DNA of 64,000 bases from Polynucleobacter sp. MWH-HuK1 (GCF_018881815.1 NZ_JACVPP010000001.1:1435654-1499653); one strand, 5' to 3'. Counted from the stretch's first letter, positions 6,954-16,687 are shown. The notes: generated by a model from the letters alone, not told the origin. Numbers and translations: made by a program.

Positions 6954-8108
6954 ATGTCCAAAAAGACAATGCCTTTATTTGCTCTTGGGTTTAGACCATT
7001 CTATTTACTGGCAGCGCTTTGGTCTGTGATTGCCGTAGCTGAGTGGCTATGCGAATTAAGTGGCTATAGCTTCAGGGGTAATAGCGCAATACCTGGTATT
7101 CAGTGGCACGCTCATGAAATGATCTTTGGCTTCGCCGCTACGGTTGTAGCTGGTTTTGCGCTTACGGCAGTAAGGGCTTGGACGGGCTTGAATACTCCAA
7201 CTGGCACATCATTGATGCTATTGGTTTTGCTTTGGATTGCTGGCAGAGTAGGACCATTATTGAGTCCTTACCTGGCAGTTGTAGATGTTTTATTTTTGCC
7301 TGCAATTGCGTTTGCTATTGGCAGATTGATTTTGCGTCAGCGTATGTATAGAAATTTATTTCTCCCATTCATTTTGAGTGTATTGGGTGTTTTAAATGCT
7401 GTGTTCTATCTTTCGGCGAATAATCGAATTCAAATTGATGCCAATAAAGTCTTGATTATTTCTTTGTTTTTGATTGTGATGATTGAGATCATGATTGGGG
7501 GCAGAGTTATACCAAGTTTTACGGCTAACGCATTTTTTGGGATAAAGCAAATTCGTAATAAAAACTTAGCAACCTTAGTACTTGCTTGTTGTGGCGCATC
7601 TTTCTTGCTGTGGATTTTTTTTCCAGCAAGTTATTTGACTGCGATAGTTTGTCTATTTACCGGTCTGATTCAATTAAAGATGTTGTGGGGTTGGAATCCC
7701 CTTGCAACAGTTTCTAAACCAATCGTATTGGTTTTGCATGCTGCATATTTATGGATTCCACTTGGCTTTATTCTCTTGGGGCTCTCTGCATTAGGTTTTG
7801 TGACGATCTATATACCAGTTCATGCATTTGGGATTGGCGCAACCGCAGGGCTCATCATTGGAATGATTACGCGCACTGCAATGGGGCATACCGGCCGCCC
7901 ATTAATTGCAGGTGTAATCGAAACGCTTGCTTATACATTGGTACAAGCTACAGCAATATTTTGGATGTTGGCTCATGCCTTCAGTGGAACATGGTTTCAC
8001 TCCGCTCTTGGCTGGGCTGGAATTTGCTGGTGTACAGCATTTATTTTGTATTTGTTTAAATATTTTCCTTGGTTAACAAAACCTCGATTAGATGGGCAAC
8101 CTGGCTAA
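6954..8108 (+). CDS. nnrS: NnrS family heme-copper membrane protein
   Basis: 384 residues, about 12 membrane helices. The signature IQWHAHEMIFGF (His52, His54) and the later GMITRTAMGHTGR match NnrS, a heme- and copper-containing membrane protein induced under nitric oxide stress in denitrifiers and required for tolerance of nitrosative conditions. It sits between the PAS gene and the nitronate monooxygenase-like gene on the same strand with short gaps. Nitrosative protection alongside nitrate respiration is a reasonable inferred role. Confidence 0.9.
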   Translation: MSKKTMPLFALGFRPFYLLAALWSVIAVAEWLCELSGYSFRGNSAIPGIQWHAHEMIFGFAATVVAGFALTAVRAWTGLNTPTGTSLMLLVLLWIAGRVGPLLSPYLAVVDVLFLPAIAFAIGRLILRQRMYRNLFLPFILSVLGVLNAVFYLSANNRIQIDANKVLIISLFLIVMIEIMIGGRVIPSFTANAFFGIKQIRNKNLATLVLACCGASFLLWIFFPASYLTAIVCLFTGLIQLKMLWGWNPLATVSKPIVLVLHAAYLWIPLGFILLGLSALGFVTIYIPVHAFGIGATAGLIIGMITRTAMGHTGRPLIAGVIETLAYTLVQATAIFWMLAHAFSGTWFHSALGWAGICWCTAFILYLFKYFPWLTKPRLDGQPG

Positions 8109-8139
8109 GCAATAGCCACAACACTACTTAGGTAACTCA

Positions 8140-9360
8140 ATGACAACATTAATTCCGACTGACGTTATGGAGTTGCTTTCTAAGAGTGGCGTGTCTCCCT
8201 TGGTGATAAAAGGGAAAAACATATTGCCTATAGTGCAAGGTGGTATGGGCGTTGGAGTATCGGCTCATCGTTTAGCTGGTGCTGTGGCGAAAGCCGGTGG
8301 TGTAGGAACGATTTCGTCGATTGATTTGAGGCGTCTACATCCTGATTTAATGGAGCAAACCCAGCATCTCAAGCCGTGTTCTGAAAGTCGAGAGGCAATC
8401 AATGCGGCAAATATAGAGGCTTTGAGGCGTGAGATTCTTCAGGCCAAGAAAGATGCTGGCGGGTTTGGTCTTATTGCTGTGAATGTGATGAAAGCCGTCA
8501 ACGAATATGCTCAATATGTAAGGTGTTCTTTAGAAAACGGCGCTGACATCATTGTTGTAGGTGCTGGATTGCCGCTGGATTTGCCGGATTTGGCAGCAGA
8601 TTATCCAGATGCTCTTTTAATCCCCATTCTTTCTGAGGCTAGAGGTGTTCAATTATTAGTTAAGAAATGGATGAAAAAAGGTCGCCTGCCAGATGCCATT
8701 GTGATTGAAAATCCCCGTTTAGCTGGCGGGCATGTTGGAGCATCAAGCGTTACGGATATTCATAATACTAAATTTGATTTTGAAAATGTTATCCCAGAGG
8801 TGCTCAAATTTTTTGAAGAAGCTGGAATTGCAGGAAAGATTCCTTTAATCGCTGCTGGAGGTATTTCAAGTCTTGAGGATATTAAGAGGCTTCAGGCTTT
8901 GGGTGCATCAGCAGTGCAGTTGGGTACCGCCTTTGCCGTTACTACTGAAGGTGACGCGGACGATGCATTTAAACATGTCTTAGCTAACGCGAAAAAAGAA
9001 GATATCGTAGAGTTTCTCAGTGTCGCAGGCCTACCAGCCCGAGCAGTGAAGACTCCATGGCTTGGCAAATATCTCAAAGTAGAGAGTGTTCTCAAAGAAA
9101 CGGCTCGCAAAAAACCACGCTGCACAATGGTATTTGATTGTCTGCATGACTGTGGTTTAAGGGATGGGAATAGTTCGTGGGGTCAATTTTGCATTGACAA
9201 AGTTCTAGGAAGCGCATTAGTGGGTAGCGTTCAAAAAGGACTTTTTTTTAGAGGCGCAGGTGCATTGCCATTTGGCACTCAAATTCGCCCAGTAATTGAT
9301 TTAATTACAAGACTTTTATCTGATGTGGAGCCAATCGAATATGGTTATGCAGCCAATTAG
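8140..9360 (+). CDS. NAD(P)H-dependent flavin oxidoreductase / nitronate monooxygenase-like
   Basis: 406 residues, TIM-barrel FMN enzyme of the 2-nitropropane dioxygenase family: QGGMGVGVSAHRLAGAVAKAGGVGT at the N-terminus (cut here: QGGMGVGVSAHRLA), PRLAGGHVGAS in the middle, then AAGGISSLEDI and QLGTAF for phosphate/FMN binding. The Cys-rich C-terminal extension (CTMVFDCLHDCGL) is typical of the longer subgroup. Substrate could be nitronates or a lipid/quinone; the family name is no proof of substrate. It overlaps the start of the ribonucleotide reductase gene, so translation is probably coupled. Confidence 0.82.
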   Translation: MTTLIPTDVMELLSKSGVSPLVIKGKNILPIVQGGMGVGVSAHRLAGAVAKAGGVGTISSIDLRRLHPDLMEQTQHLKPCSESREAINAANIEALRREILQAKKDAGGFGLIAVNVMKAVNEYAQYVRCSLENGADIIVVGAGLPLDLPDLAADYPDALLIPILSEARGVQLLVKKWMKKGRLPDAIVIENPRLAGGHVGASSVTDIHNTKFDFENVIPEVLKFFEEAGIAGKIPLIAAGGISSLEDIKRLQALGASAVQLGTAFAVTTEGDADDAFKHVLANAKKEDIVEFLSVAGLPARAVKTPWLGKYLKVESVLKETARKKPRCTMVFDCLHDCGLRDGNSSWGQFCIDKVLGSALVGSVQKGLFFRGAGALPFGTQIRPVIDLITRLLSDVEPIEYGYAAN

Positions 9361-11758
9361 CGTTGATGTATTAGCAGAAAAATATTTAAAAAGCGGAGAG
9401 TCTGACGCTGATACAATTTTTAAGCGAGTGGCAAAAAGTCTAGCCGCAGTTGAAGATTCCAAAATTCAAGACGTCGTAGAAAAGCAATTTTTAGATAATT
9501 TCTATGCTGGTGCAATTGGGGCTGGGCGCATTATGAGTTCAGCTGGGACAAGCATTAAGGCGACCTTGATCAATTGCTTTGTGCAGCCGGTTGGGGATTG
9601 CATTCAAGATTCTGATGAAGATGGATATCCAGGCATTTATGAAGCTTTGAAGCAGGCTGCAGAAACGATGCGTCGTGGCGGAGGTGTTGGCTATGACTTT
9701 TCCAGAATTCGTCCAAAAGGTGCCGAGGTTAAGGGAACGGCCTCGATTGCCTCTGGGCCATGCAGTTATATCAATGTCTTTGATCAGTCTTGCTCAACCG
9801 TAGAGAGTGCTGGCGCACGCAGAGGCGCGCAGATGGGTGTATTGCGCATTGATCATCCTGATGTATTGGAATTTATTACTGCCAAGAGAACGCCTGGACG
9901 CTGGAATAACTTTAATGTCTCCGTAGGAGTTTCTGACGAGTTTATGAAATTAGTTGGCTCAGATGGCGAGCTCGAGCTTTGCCATAAAGCTAAACCATGC
10001 GAGGCGTTAATCGCAGCGGGAGCATATCAAAGAACAGATCGGTTCTGGGTATACAGAAAGGTCAGAGCAAGAGAGATTTGGGATGCGGTAATGCAATCTG
10101 CTTATGACTTTGCGGAGCCTGGCATTCTATTTTTAGACAATATCAATCGCGATAATAACTTGTACTATTGTGAACGGATTGATGCTACTAACCCCTGTGG
10201 TGAACAACCATTACCTCCCTACGGTTGCTGCGATCTCGGGCCGATCATTCTGCCAAAGTTTGTTGTCCATCCCTTTGGTTTTGATGGCGAGCCTTATTTT
10301 GACTTTGAGCGATTTGCTCAAGTTGTCAAAGTACAAGTACGCATGTTGGACAACGTGTTAGATGCTACGTATTGGCCGCTAGGTGAGCAAGGTTTAGAGG
10401 CTCGCGCAAAAAGGCGTATTGGTGTTGGTTTTACTGGGCTTGGTGATGCTTTAATCATGTTAAAGCTTTCCTACAATAGCGCAGCAGCACGTATTAAAGC
10501 AGCTGAAATTGCTGAGAAACTTCGCGATATTGCTTATGGCGCTTCGGTTGAATTGGCAAAGGAAAAGGGCTCATTCCCTGCTTTGGATATTGATCAATAT
10601 CTATCTGGTGGTAATTTCGCGAGTCGCTTGAGCGATGTTTTAAAGGCAGATATTCGAAAGCATGGAATTCGTAATAGCCACTTGCTTTCTATAGCCCCAA
10701 CAGGAACGGTTAGCTTAGCATTTGCTGATAACGCATCCAATGGCATTGAGCCGCCATTTTCGTGGACCTATACCCGCAAAAAGAGAGAGGCCGATGGCAC
10801 TACTAAAGAGTACGCAGTAGTGGATCATGCTTGGCGGGTGTACCGTGATTTAGGTGGGGATGTGAATAATCTTCCAGAGTACTTTGTTACTGCGTTAGAA
10901 ATGTCCGCAGAAGATCATGTATTGATGATGGAAGCTGTACAGCCATACGTTGATACTGCGATCTCAAAAACGGTAAATGTTCCTGCAGACTACCCATATG
11001 ACAAATTTAAAGATTTGTATATCACCGCTTGGAAATCTCATTTAAAGGGATTGGCAACCTATAGACCTAATAATATTTTGGGTTCAGTTTTACAGGTGAG
11101 CCCTTCTTCTACAGAAAATAATTTGCCAGCCATTGAAACAGATGAATTGCGTAGCAACCCATCTCGAAAAGTAATCGATCGACGCCCAGATGGGGAGTTG
11201 CCAGCGGTTGCTGAAAAAATTACCTATTGGACACAAGAGGGTAAAAAGACGCTTTATCTTGTTATTTCGTTCTTGGCTGTCGAAGGTTTAGTGGACGGTA
11301 AAAAAGCGAGCGTTGAGAGGGCTATTGAATTTTTTATGCCTGTAGGTCAAAGCGGTGAATCGCAGCAGTGGATTACTTCTAGTATGCGGATGCTTTCATT
11401 GGCAGCTCGCGGGGGCTTTTTAGCCAGAGCGCTAAGCGATATGAAAAAAGTAGCTTGGGATAGAGGACCTGTACGCTTAGGTACCAAGAAAAAGCAAGAT
11501 GGTGCGCTAGCGCCGATGTGGCATGACTCTGAAGTGGCTGCCGTTGCTTTTGCAATAGAAAATATTTTGGCAAAGAGAGGAATTGCTGAGTTCAAGTCCT
11601 CTGAGGATTTTGCGATTGGTGAAATCGATCCACAAAAAAGTGCAGCAGGCAGTCTTATGGCTGGTAAAAAGTGCCCAGACTGCGGAGCTCATGCCATGAT
11701 CAAAAAAGATGGCTGCGATTACTGTACTAGCTGCGGGTATGTTGGTTCATGCGGATGA
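9341..11758 (+). CDS. nrdJ: Adenosylcobalamin-dependent (class II) ribonucleotide reductase
   Basis: 805 residues from the ATG at 9341 (GGAG 10 bases upstream); a longer form from 9323 is possible. Conserved motifs: RRGGGVGYDFS near the N-terminus, active-site NPCGEQ (~283-288), FTGLGDA, and IAPTGTVSLAF (~450). The C-terminal tail has CPDCGAH ... CDYCTSCGYVG ... C, the thiol/zinc-ribbon of NrdJ used for re-reduction. The enzyme makes deoxyribonucleotides with B12 and without oxygen, suiting anaerobic growth. It ends the PAS-nnrS-flavoenzyme series and needs cobalamin from elsewhere. Confidence 0.93.
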   Translation: MVMQPISVDVLAEKYLKSGESDADTIFKRVAKSLAAVEDSKIQDVVEKQFLDNFYAGAIGAGRIMSSAGTSIKATLINCFVQPVGDCIQDSDEDGYPGIYEALKQAAETMRRGGGVGYDFSRIRPKGAEVKGTASIASGPCSYINVFDQSCSTVESAGARRGAQMGVLRIDHPDVLEFITAKRTPGRWNNFNVSVGVSDEFMKLVGSDGELELCHKAKPCEALIAAGAYQRTDRFWVYRKVRAREIWDAVMQSAYDFAEPGILFLDNINRDNNLYYCERIDATNPCGEQPLPPYGCCDLGPIILPKFVVHPFGFDGEPYFDFERFAQVVKVQVRMLDNVLDATYWPLGEQGLEARAKRRIGVGFTGLGDALIMLKLSYNSAAARIKAAEIAEKLRDIAYGASVELAKEKGSFPALDIDQYLSGGNFASRLSDVLKADIRKHGIRNSHLLSIAPTGTVSLAFADNASNGIEPPFSWTYTRKKREADGTTKEYAVVDHAWRVYRDLGGDVNNLPEYFVTALEMSAEDHVLMMEAVQPYVDTAISKTVNVPADYPYDKFKDLYITAWKSHLKGLATYRPNNILGSVLQVSPSSTENNLPAIETDELRSNPSRKVIDRRPDGELPAVAEKITYWTQEGKKTLYLVISFLAVEGLVDGKKASVERAIEFFMPVGQSGESQQWITSSMRMLSLAARGGFLARALSDMKKVAWDRGPVRLGTKKKQDGALAPMWHDSEVAAVAFAIENILAKRGIAEFKSSEDFAIGEIDPQKSAAGSLMAGKKCPDCGAHAMIKKDGCDYCTSCGYVGSCG

Positions 11759-11764
11759 ACAAAT

Positions 11765-12727
11765 TTAATAGAGTTGTCTTTTAATCAATAGAACAAAAGT
11801 CCGTAGCAGTAAATAAAAGACGAGGGCAGTAGTTAATGTAATTGCGATTGTTGCGGCAACATTGGGCCATCCACCACGAATGACGGCTTCGATGATGCAA
11901 GAAGTTGTTGCTGCTGCGGGGAAGGCGAAAGACCAAAATCCAAATGAAAACGGAACTGCTGTCCAAGATCTCCATCTGGTTAGCACTGCAAAAATAGGCC
12001 CAGAGGCAATTCCAAGACCAACTAATACAGCATCTACAGGAATGTTGGGCCAGATGCTTACTGCGGTAATAGTACTGACTGCAGCAGGACCCATTTCGAT
12101 ACCTATTGTTGCTCGGTATTGTGGTGGCAAAGGGCCGGCAAATAACCGATGCAAGATTCGCATCTCTAATAGTGCCCACCCCCCAAGACCCATACCCCAA
12201 ACCAGATACCCAAATCCAGGTAATCCAATTGCTGTTAGTGCGGCACCTCCAACTAAGCCGCCTGGAACAATCGGCAAATAAAGCGCCGGCGTTACTTGAT
12301 CACTTGGCATATTGCCCATCGATAACAGATATACCACTCGCCAGGCAATTGTTACCTGAGTGATTAGCGCAATCGCAGTTAAGGTATAGGCAAATGTTGT
12401 GTACTCTGGAAATCTGGGAAAGAGCAAAGCAATGGCAAGCATTGTGCTAATTGGAAAGTAGGCCATCATGGGGCCTAAAACTGGGTTTAGAAACTTCTCT
12501 TTAATCGCTTTTGGATAAAAAATTGCTTTAATACTCCAGAGGGTTGCTAGAAAGCATAGAATAAGCAGGCCAAGACCAAGGAAGAAGCGCTCAATCCAGA
12601 AGGTTGAAATTGATGTGATGTGGGAATACTTGCTCCACGTAAATGAAAGGCTTAGCAGCCCTAAAGACATTCCAAATAATCCAGGATGGAGGCGGTGGAG
12701 CCAATTAGGTTCTTTGTCTCTTTGCAT
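11765..12727 (-). CDS. SLAC1/TehA-type anion channel protein
   Basis: 320 residues with about ten membrane helices in the C4-dicarboxylate/malic-acid transporter (TDT/SLAC1) arrangement: HPGLFGMSLGLLSLS at the start, then repeated helix pairs with Gly-Pro kinks. SLAC1 relatives conduct small anions such as nitrate, chloride or malate. Beside nar genes, a role in nitrate/nitrite movement is an attractive inference. It converges on nrdJ (6-base gap) and diverges from narX with only 27 bases between start codons. Confidence 0.8.
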   Translation of the reverse strand: MQRDKEPNWLHRLHPGLFGMSLGLLSLSFTWSKYSHITSISTFWIERFFLGLGLLILCFLATLWSIKAIFYPKAIKEKFLNPVLGPMMAYFPISTMLAIALLFPRFPEYTTFAYTLTAIALITQVTIAWRVVYLLSMGNMPSDQVTPALYLPIVPGGLVGGAALTAIGLPGFGYLVWGMGLGGWALLEMRILHRLFAGPLPPQYRATIGIEMGPAAVSTITAVSIWPNIPVDAVLVGLGIASGPIFAVLTRWRSWTAVPFSFGFWSFAFPAAATTSCIIEAVIRGGWPNVAATIAITLTTALVFYLLLRTFVLLIKRQLY

Positions 12728-12754
12728 GATTGCTTTTATGTATAGTTTTATTAA

Positions 12755-14605
12755 ATGATGAATAGAGAATTTACCCTAAAAAAGAAGTTAATGTTCATTG
12801 GTATTGCACTTTTGGTGTTGGCCATGATTTCCATTAGCTTTACTTTATGGGTAACTTGGAAATTAGAGGGCGGCGCTGCAGCTATTAATGAAGCAGGGCG
12901 CATGCGTATGCAGACTTATCAGTTAGCGCTATTGGCTGGTGAAGGCAAAAAAGAGGCCGCTTCAAAACTGATTGCTAAATTTGATGACAGTATTATTGTT
13001 CTTAAAAACGGCGATCCATCAAGACCGCTATTTGTGCCTTGGAATAAAGTCAATCGAATTTATTTTGCCAATATCTCTAGTCAATGGAGCGCGATTAAAG
13101 CAGATTTAGTGAGTAAAAAATCGGACAGTGTTTCGATTGCGCAAGTTGATAATTTTGTCTCCAGTATTGATCGATTTGTTGGTTCAATCGAAGGCGAAGT
13201 AGATTACTGGACTAATCTGTTGCATTTATTTCAGTTTGCAATGTTAGCAACTTCACTCATTGCCACTTTATTAATTATGTATGTGGGATACTCGGTTATT
13301 TTGGATCCCGTGGAAAAGTTACGCTTAGGTTTTGAGAGTGTTAAGTCCGGTAAACTCAATACCCGAGTAAAGATTGATGCTCAGGATGAATTTGGTGATT
13401 TGGCCGCTGGGTTTAATTCAATGACTTCCACCATTAGTGATTTGTACGGCGGTCTTGAGGCTAAGGTGGCGGAGAAGACCTTGCACTTGCAGGAGCGCCA
13501 AAATCGATTGCAAGCTTTATATGATTTAAGCTCATTTGTATCGCGTGAAGATAACCTGGAAAAATTGGCCAAGGGATTTTCCGAGCGCATTATGAGTTTG
13601 AGTAATGCTTCTGCTATTGCCATTCGCTGGACTGATGAGGCGAACCGCCGATACTTTTTACTATCTGGCGCAAATCTTCCAAAAACAATTACACATGAAG
13701 AGCAGTGTGTTGTTTCAGGAGATTGCTATTGCGGCCAATCTACAGGCCTTAGTGAAGTTCAAGTCGTTACGTTTAATCCCAAAACGGAAGCAGAGCGGCA
13801 TTGTGTGCGAGCTGGCTATAAGACGCTCATTACTGTTCCGATTCTCTTTCAGCAAGACTTGCTAGGAGAGATCGATATTTTTTATTCTGATCCAACAGAT
13901 TTGGATCAAGATCAAAAGTCATTGTTTGAAACACTCGCCCACCATCTGGCGGGGGCTATGGAGGCTGTGCGTATTAAAGCGATGGAAAAAGAAGCGGCCA
14001 TATCTGAGGAGCGGAGTCTTTTGGCAAGAGAGTTACATGACTCGATTGCCCAATCGTTAGCATTTCTGAAGTTGCAAGTGGGTATGCTAAAGGATGAGTT
14101 GGTTGAGCCGGCCACCACTAAAGCGAAGAAAATTCTTGGCGAGCTTGATGAAGGTTTGCGTGAAAGTTACAGCGATGTTCGGGAGTTGTTGTTGCACTTT
14201 AGAACAAGAACTAACACTGAAGATATTGAAACGGCAATTCGAACTACTTTGCAAAAATTTGAACACCAATCAGATATTCATAGCGAATTAGAGATTCATG
14301 GGCAAGGCTTGCCTTTGGCGCCAGATGTTCAAATACAGGTAATGCATGTAATACAAGAAGCTTTATCAAATATCCGCAAGCATTCCAAAGCTAAAAATGT
14401 AAAAGTTATTGTGAATCAGTCGCCACAATGGATTTTCCAGGTGATAGATGATGGCATTGGCTTTTTACCGGATGATATTTCTATTGATAGTACGCATGTG
14501 GGTATGAGTATTATGAAGGAACGAGCAATGAAGATTGGCGCTGATTTAAAGGTCGAGACGAATACTCCAGCTGGCGCCAAAGTACTGCTAACATTGCCAG
14601 CATAA
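12755..14605 (+). CDS. narX: Nitrate/nitrite sensor histidine kinase NarX
   Basis: 616 residues. TM1 (~12-34) is followed by the P-box region INEAGRMRMQTYQLAL (~44-59), the nitrate-binding helix of NarX/NarQ. TM2 (~157-183), a HAMP linker, a GAF-like central module with Cys318, Cys324, Cys326 and Cys350, and a HisKA_3 domain with ARELHDSIAQSL (His428) follow, then HATPase with N539 and DDGIGF. It should phosphorylate NarL in response to nitrate or nitrite. narL follows by 33 bases. Start is one of two adjacent ATGs. Confidence 0.95.
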   Translation: MMNREFTLKKKLMFIGIALLVLAMISISFTLWVTWKLEGGAAAINEAGRMRMQTYQLALLAGEGKKEAASKLIAKFDDSIIVLKNGDPSRPLFVPWNKVNRIYFANISSQWSAIKADLVSKKSDSVSIAQVDNFVSSIDRFVGSIEGEVDYWTNLLHLFQFAMLATSLIATLLIMYVGYSVILDPVEKLRLGFESVKSGKLNTRVKIDAQDEFGDLAAGFNSMTSTISDLYGGLEAKVAEKTLHLQERQNRLQALYDLSSFVSREDNLEKLAKGFSERIMSLSNASAIAIRWTDEANRRYFLLSGANLPKTITHEEQCVVSGDCYCGQSTGLSEVQVVTFNPKTEAERHCVRAGYKTLITVPILFQQDLLGEIDIFYSDPTDLDQDQKSLFETLAHHLAGAMEAVRIKAMEKEAAISEERSLLARELHDSIAQSLAFLKLQVGMLKDELVEPATTKAKKILGELDEGLRESYSDVRELLLHFRTRTNTEDIETAIRTTLQKFEHQSDIHSELEIHGQGLPLAPDVQIQVMHVIQEALSNIRKHSKAKNVKVIVNQSPQWIFQVIDDGIGFLPDDISIDSTHVGMSIMKERAMKIGADLKVETNTPAGAKVLLTLPA

Positions 14606-14638
14606 TTTGCCTAAGTTGAAAGGTGTGAGGGTATAAAC

Positions 14639-15298
14639 ATGGAAAAGATTCATATACTGGTAGTAGATGACCACACTTTATTTAGGCGCGGCTTAATTGC
14701 TCTGCTGTCACAAGCACAAGATTTAGAAGTGATTGGAGAGGCTGGGGATGCCATTGAAGCCATTAGGCTATGCAAAACTTTGAAGCCCGATGTCATTTTG
14801 CTAGACAACCATTTACCAGGCGCAAGCGGTATTCAATCCTTGCCAGATATTTTTCATGCATCCCCGGAATCAACAGTGATGATGCTCACAGTTAGTGAGG
14901 ATGAAGGGGATTTAATTCAAGCGCTGCAAAATGGGGCGCAAGGGTATTTGCTCAAAACTAGCGAAAAAGATGATTTATTGTTGGGAATACGTAGGGCTTT
15001 CGCGGGTGAGTCTGTCATCAGCAAAGAGATGACGCATAAGCTTGTAAGCGCCTTTAAGACGAACAAAAAGTCAGATGAGCGCCCGACTAGTTCCTCATTA
15101 TTAGCCAGCCTTTCCCCTCGAGAGCTTGAAACCGTAAAGCTCATTGCTACTGGCTCTAGTAATAAAGAAATCGCAAGAGAGCTAGGCATTGCTGAAACAA
15201 CTGTAAAAATTCACGTTCAGCACGTGCTTAGAAAGCTCAATCTATCATCGCGCGTCCAGGTTGCTGTTTTTGCTAGCGCAGAGGGCATTACTTCTTAA
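14639..15298 (+). CDS. narL: Nitrate response regulator NarL
   Basis: 219 residues. Receiver domain with VDDH (9-12), phospho-acceptor Asp56 in LLDNHLPGASG and Lys106 in GYLLKTS. The C-terminal GerE HTH (~150-210) contains LSPRELETVKLIATG and AETTVKIHVQHVLRKL, very close to NarL. Partner of the NarX just upstream. It should activate the narK-narGHJI transcript beginning 127 bases downstream. Several hairpins separate it from narK. Confidence 0.95.
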   Translation: MEKIHILVVDDHTLFRRGLIALLSQAQDLEVIGEAGDAIEAIRLCKTLKPDVILLDNHLPGASGIQSLPDIFHASPESTVMMLTVSEDEGDLIQALQNGAQGYLLKTSEKDDLLLGIRRAFAGESVISKEMTHKLVSAFKTNKKSDERPTSSSLLASLSPRELETVKLIATGSSNKEIARELGIAETTVKIHVQHVLRKLNLSSRVQVAVFASAEGITS

Positions 15299-15302
15299 GT
15301 AG

Positions 15303-15365
15303 TAGTTCTTTAGAACTATGCCTGTCTATAGACATAGTTCGACTGCTTTTCAAAAGTAGTCTTTT
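15303..15365 (+). terminator. Overlapping hairpins and terminator between narL and narK1
   Basis: TAGTTC (15303-15308) can pair with GAACTA (15313-15318). Alternatively GAACTATG (15313-15320) can pair with CATAGTTC (15333-15340); these two are mutually exclusive. A third hairpin, GACTGCTTTT / AAAAGTAGTC (15341-15361, one G-T pair), is followed by T4. This terminates narXL or acts as an attenuating leader for narK. Confidence 0.5.
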
Positions 15366-15424
15366 GGGGGATATGCTCAGCACCCTCTAGTTTTGATAAT
15401 CACTCATGAGATTAGGGGATATTC

Positions 15425-16687
15425 ATGAGTGCGACTACCAAAACCAGTAATAAAGCTTATTCAGTCCTGATTGTGAGCACCTTAGCGTTCACTGTGTGTT
15501 TCATGGTGTGGATGATGTTTGGTGTGATTGGCATCCCAATCAAGAAAGCACTCAATCTAAATGCAACCCAATTTGGCTTATTAACGGCTACACCGATTCT
15601 GACTGGCTCATTAGTACGTGTGCCTTTGGGGATCTGGACTGATCGTTACGGCGGTCGCATTGTGATGTTTATTTTGATGCTATCGACTGTCATCCCAATT
15701 TGGATGATGGCTCATGCAACAGAGTATTGGCACTTTTTGACTATTGGTTTATTTGTTGGTTTGGCTGGTGGATCCTTTTCCGTTGGAACTCCATATGTTG
15801 CAAGATGGTTTCCAAAGAATCGCCAAGGCTTTGCAATGGGTGTATATGGCGCAGGTAATTCCGGTGCGGCGGTCAATAAATTTATTGCGCCAGCCCTAGT
15901 GGTGGCTTTTGGATGGACGATGGTTCCCCAGGTTTATGCCGCAGTGATGCTCGGGATGGCAATCTTGTTTTGGATGTTTAGCGCCAGCGATCCATCGCAT
16001 TTAGTATCAAGCAATATCTCTTTTAAAGATCAATTAAAGGCGCTTAAAGATCCAAAGGTACTTCGCTATTGCCAGTATTACAGCATTGTTTTTGGTGGCT
16101 ATGTTGGTTTAAGTCTTTGGATGGTGCAGTACTACGTTGGTGAGTTTGGTTTGGAAATTCGCACTGCAGCGTTATTGGCCGCTTGCTTTTCACTTCCAGG
16201 CGGAGTCTTAAGGGCAATTGGCGGCTGGCTTTCAGATAAGTATGGCGCTCACCAAGTGACTTGGTGGGTAATGTGGGTTAGTTGGGTTTGCCTCTTCCTT
16301 TTGTCTTATCCACAAACTGATTTCACCATTCAAACGATCAATGGTCCACAGACCTATCACATTGGCTTAAATATCTACGCCTTTACAACCTTGATGGCGA
16401 TATTGGGCGTTGCTTGGGCGTTCGGTAAAGCCAGCGTTTTCAAATATATCGGCGATGACTATCCAAACAACATCGGAACCATTTCCGGCATTGTTGGTTT
16501 AGCTGGCGGTTTAGGCGGATTTATTTTGCCGATCATGTTCGGTGCAATTTTAGATATTACCGGCATACGTTCTAGCGCATTTATGTTGATGTATGGAGTG
16601 GTCTGGGTTTCATTGATTTGGATGTATTTAACTGAAGTTCGTAAGACTGAAGTAATGGGTGAGAAATCACTTAAACCCACCCATTAA
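15425..16687 (+). CDS. narK1: Nitrate/proton symporter, NarK1-type MFS
   Basis: 420 residues, 12 membrane helices. The N-terminal half has the MFS loop motif GIWTDRYGGR and the nitrate signature GLAGGSFSVGTPYVARWFP; the second signature IVGLAGGLGGF lies in the C-terminal half. This subgroup imports nitrate with protons to start respiration before nitrite builds up. AGGGG precedes the ATG. narK2 follows 24 bases after the stop, so both carriers and narGHJI are probably one operon. Confidence 0.92.
   Translation: MSATTKTSNKAYSVLIVSTLAFTVCFMVWMMFGVIGIPIKKALNLNATQFGLLTATPILTGSLVRVPLGIWTDRYGGRIVMFILMLSTVIPIWMMAHATEYWHFLTIGLFVGLAGGSFSVGTPYVARWFPKNRQGFAMGVYGAGNSGAAVNKFIAPALVVAFGWTMVPQVYAAVMLGMAILFWMFSASDPSHLVSSNISFKDQLKALKDPKVLRYCQYYSIVFGGYVGLSLWMVQYYVGEFGLEIRTAALLAACFSLPGGVLRAIGGWLSDKYGAHQVTWWVMWVSWVCLFLLSYPQTDFTIQTINGPQTYHIGLNIYAFTTLMAILGVAWAFGKASVFKYIGDDYPNNIGTISGIVGLAGGLGGFILPIMFGAILDITGIRSSAFMLMYGVVWVSLIWMYLTEVRKTEVMGEKSLKPTH

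Noticed and set aside
15393-15406. TTGAT-AATC-ACTCA before narK1 as an FNR box
   Set aside because: Only 7 of 10 positions match and one half-site is missing; too weak to annotate.
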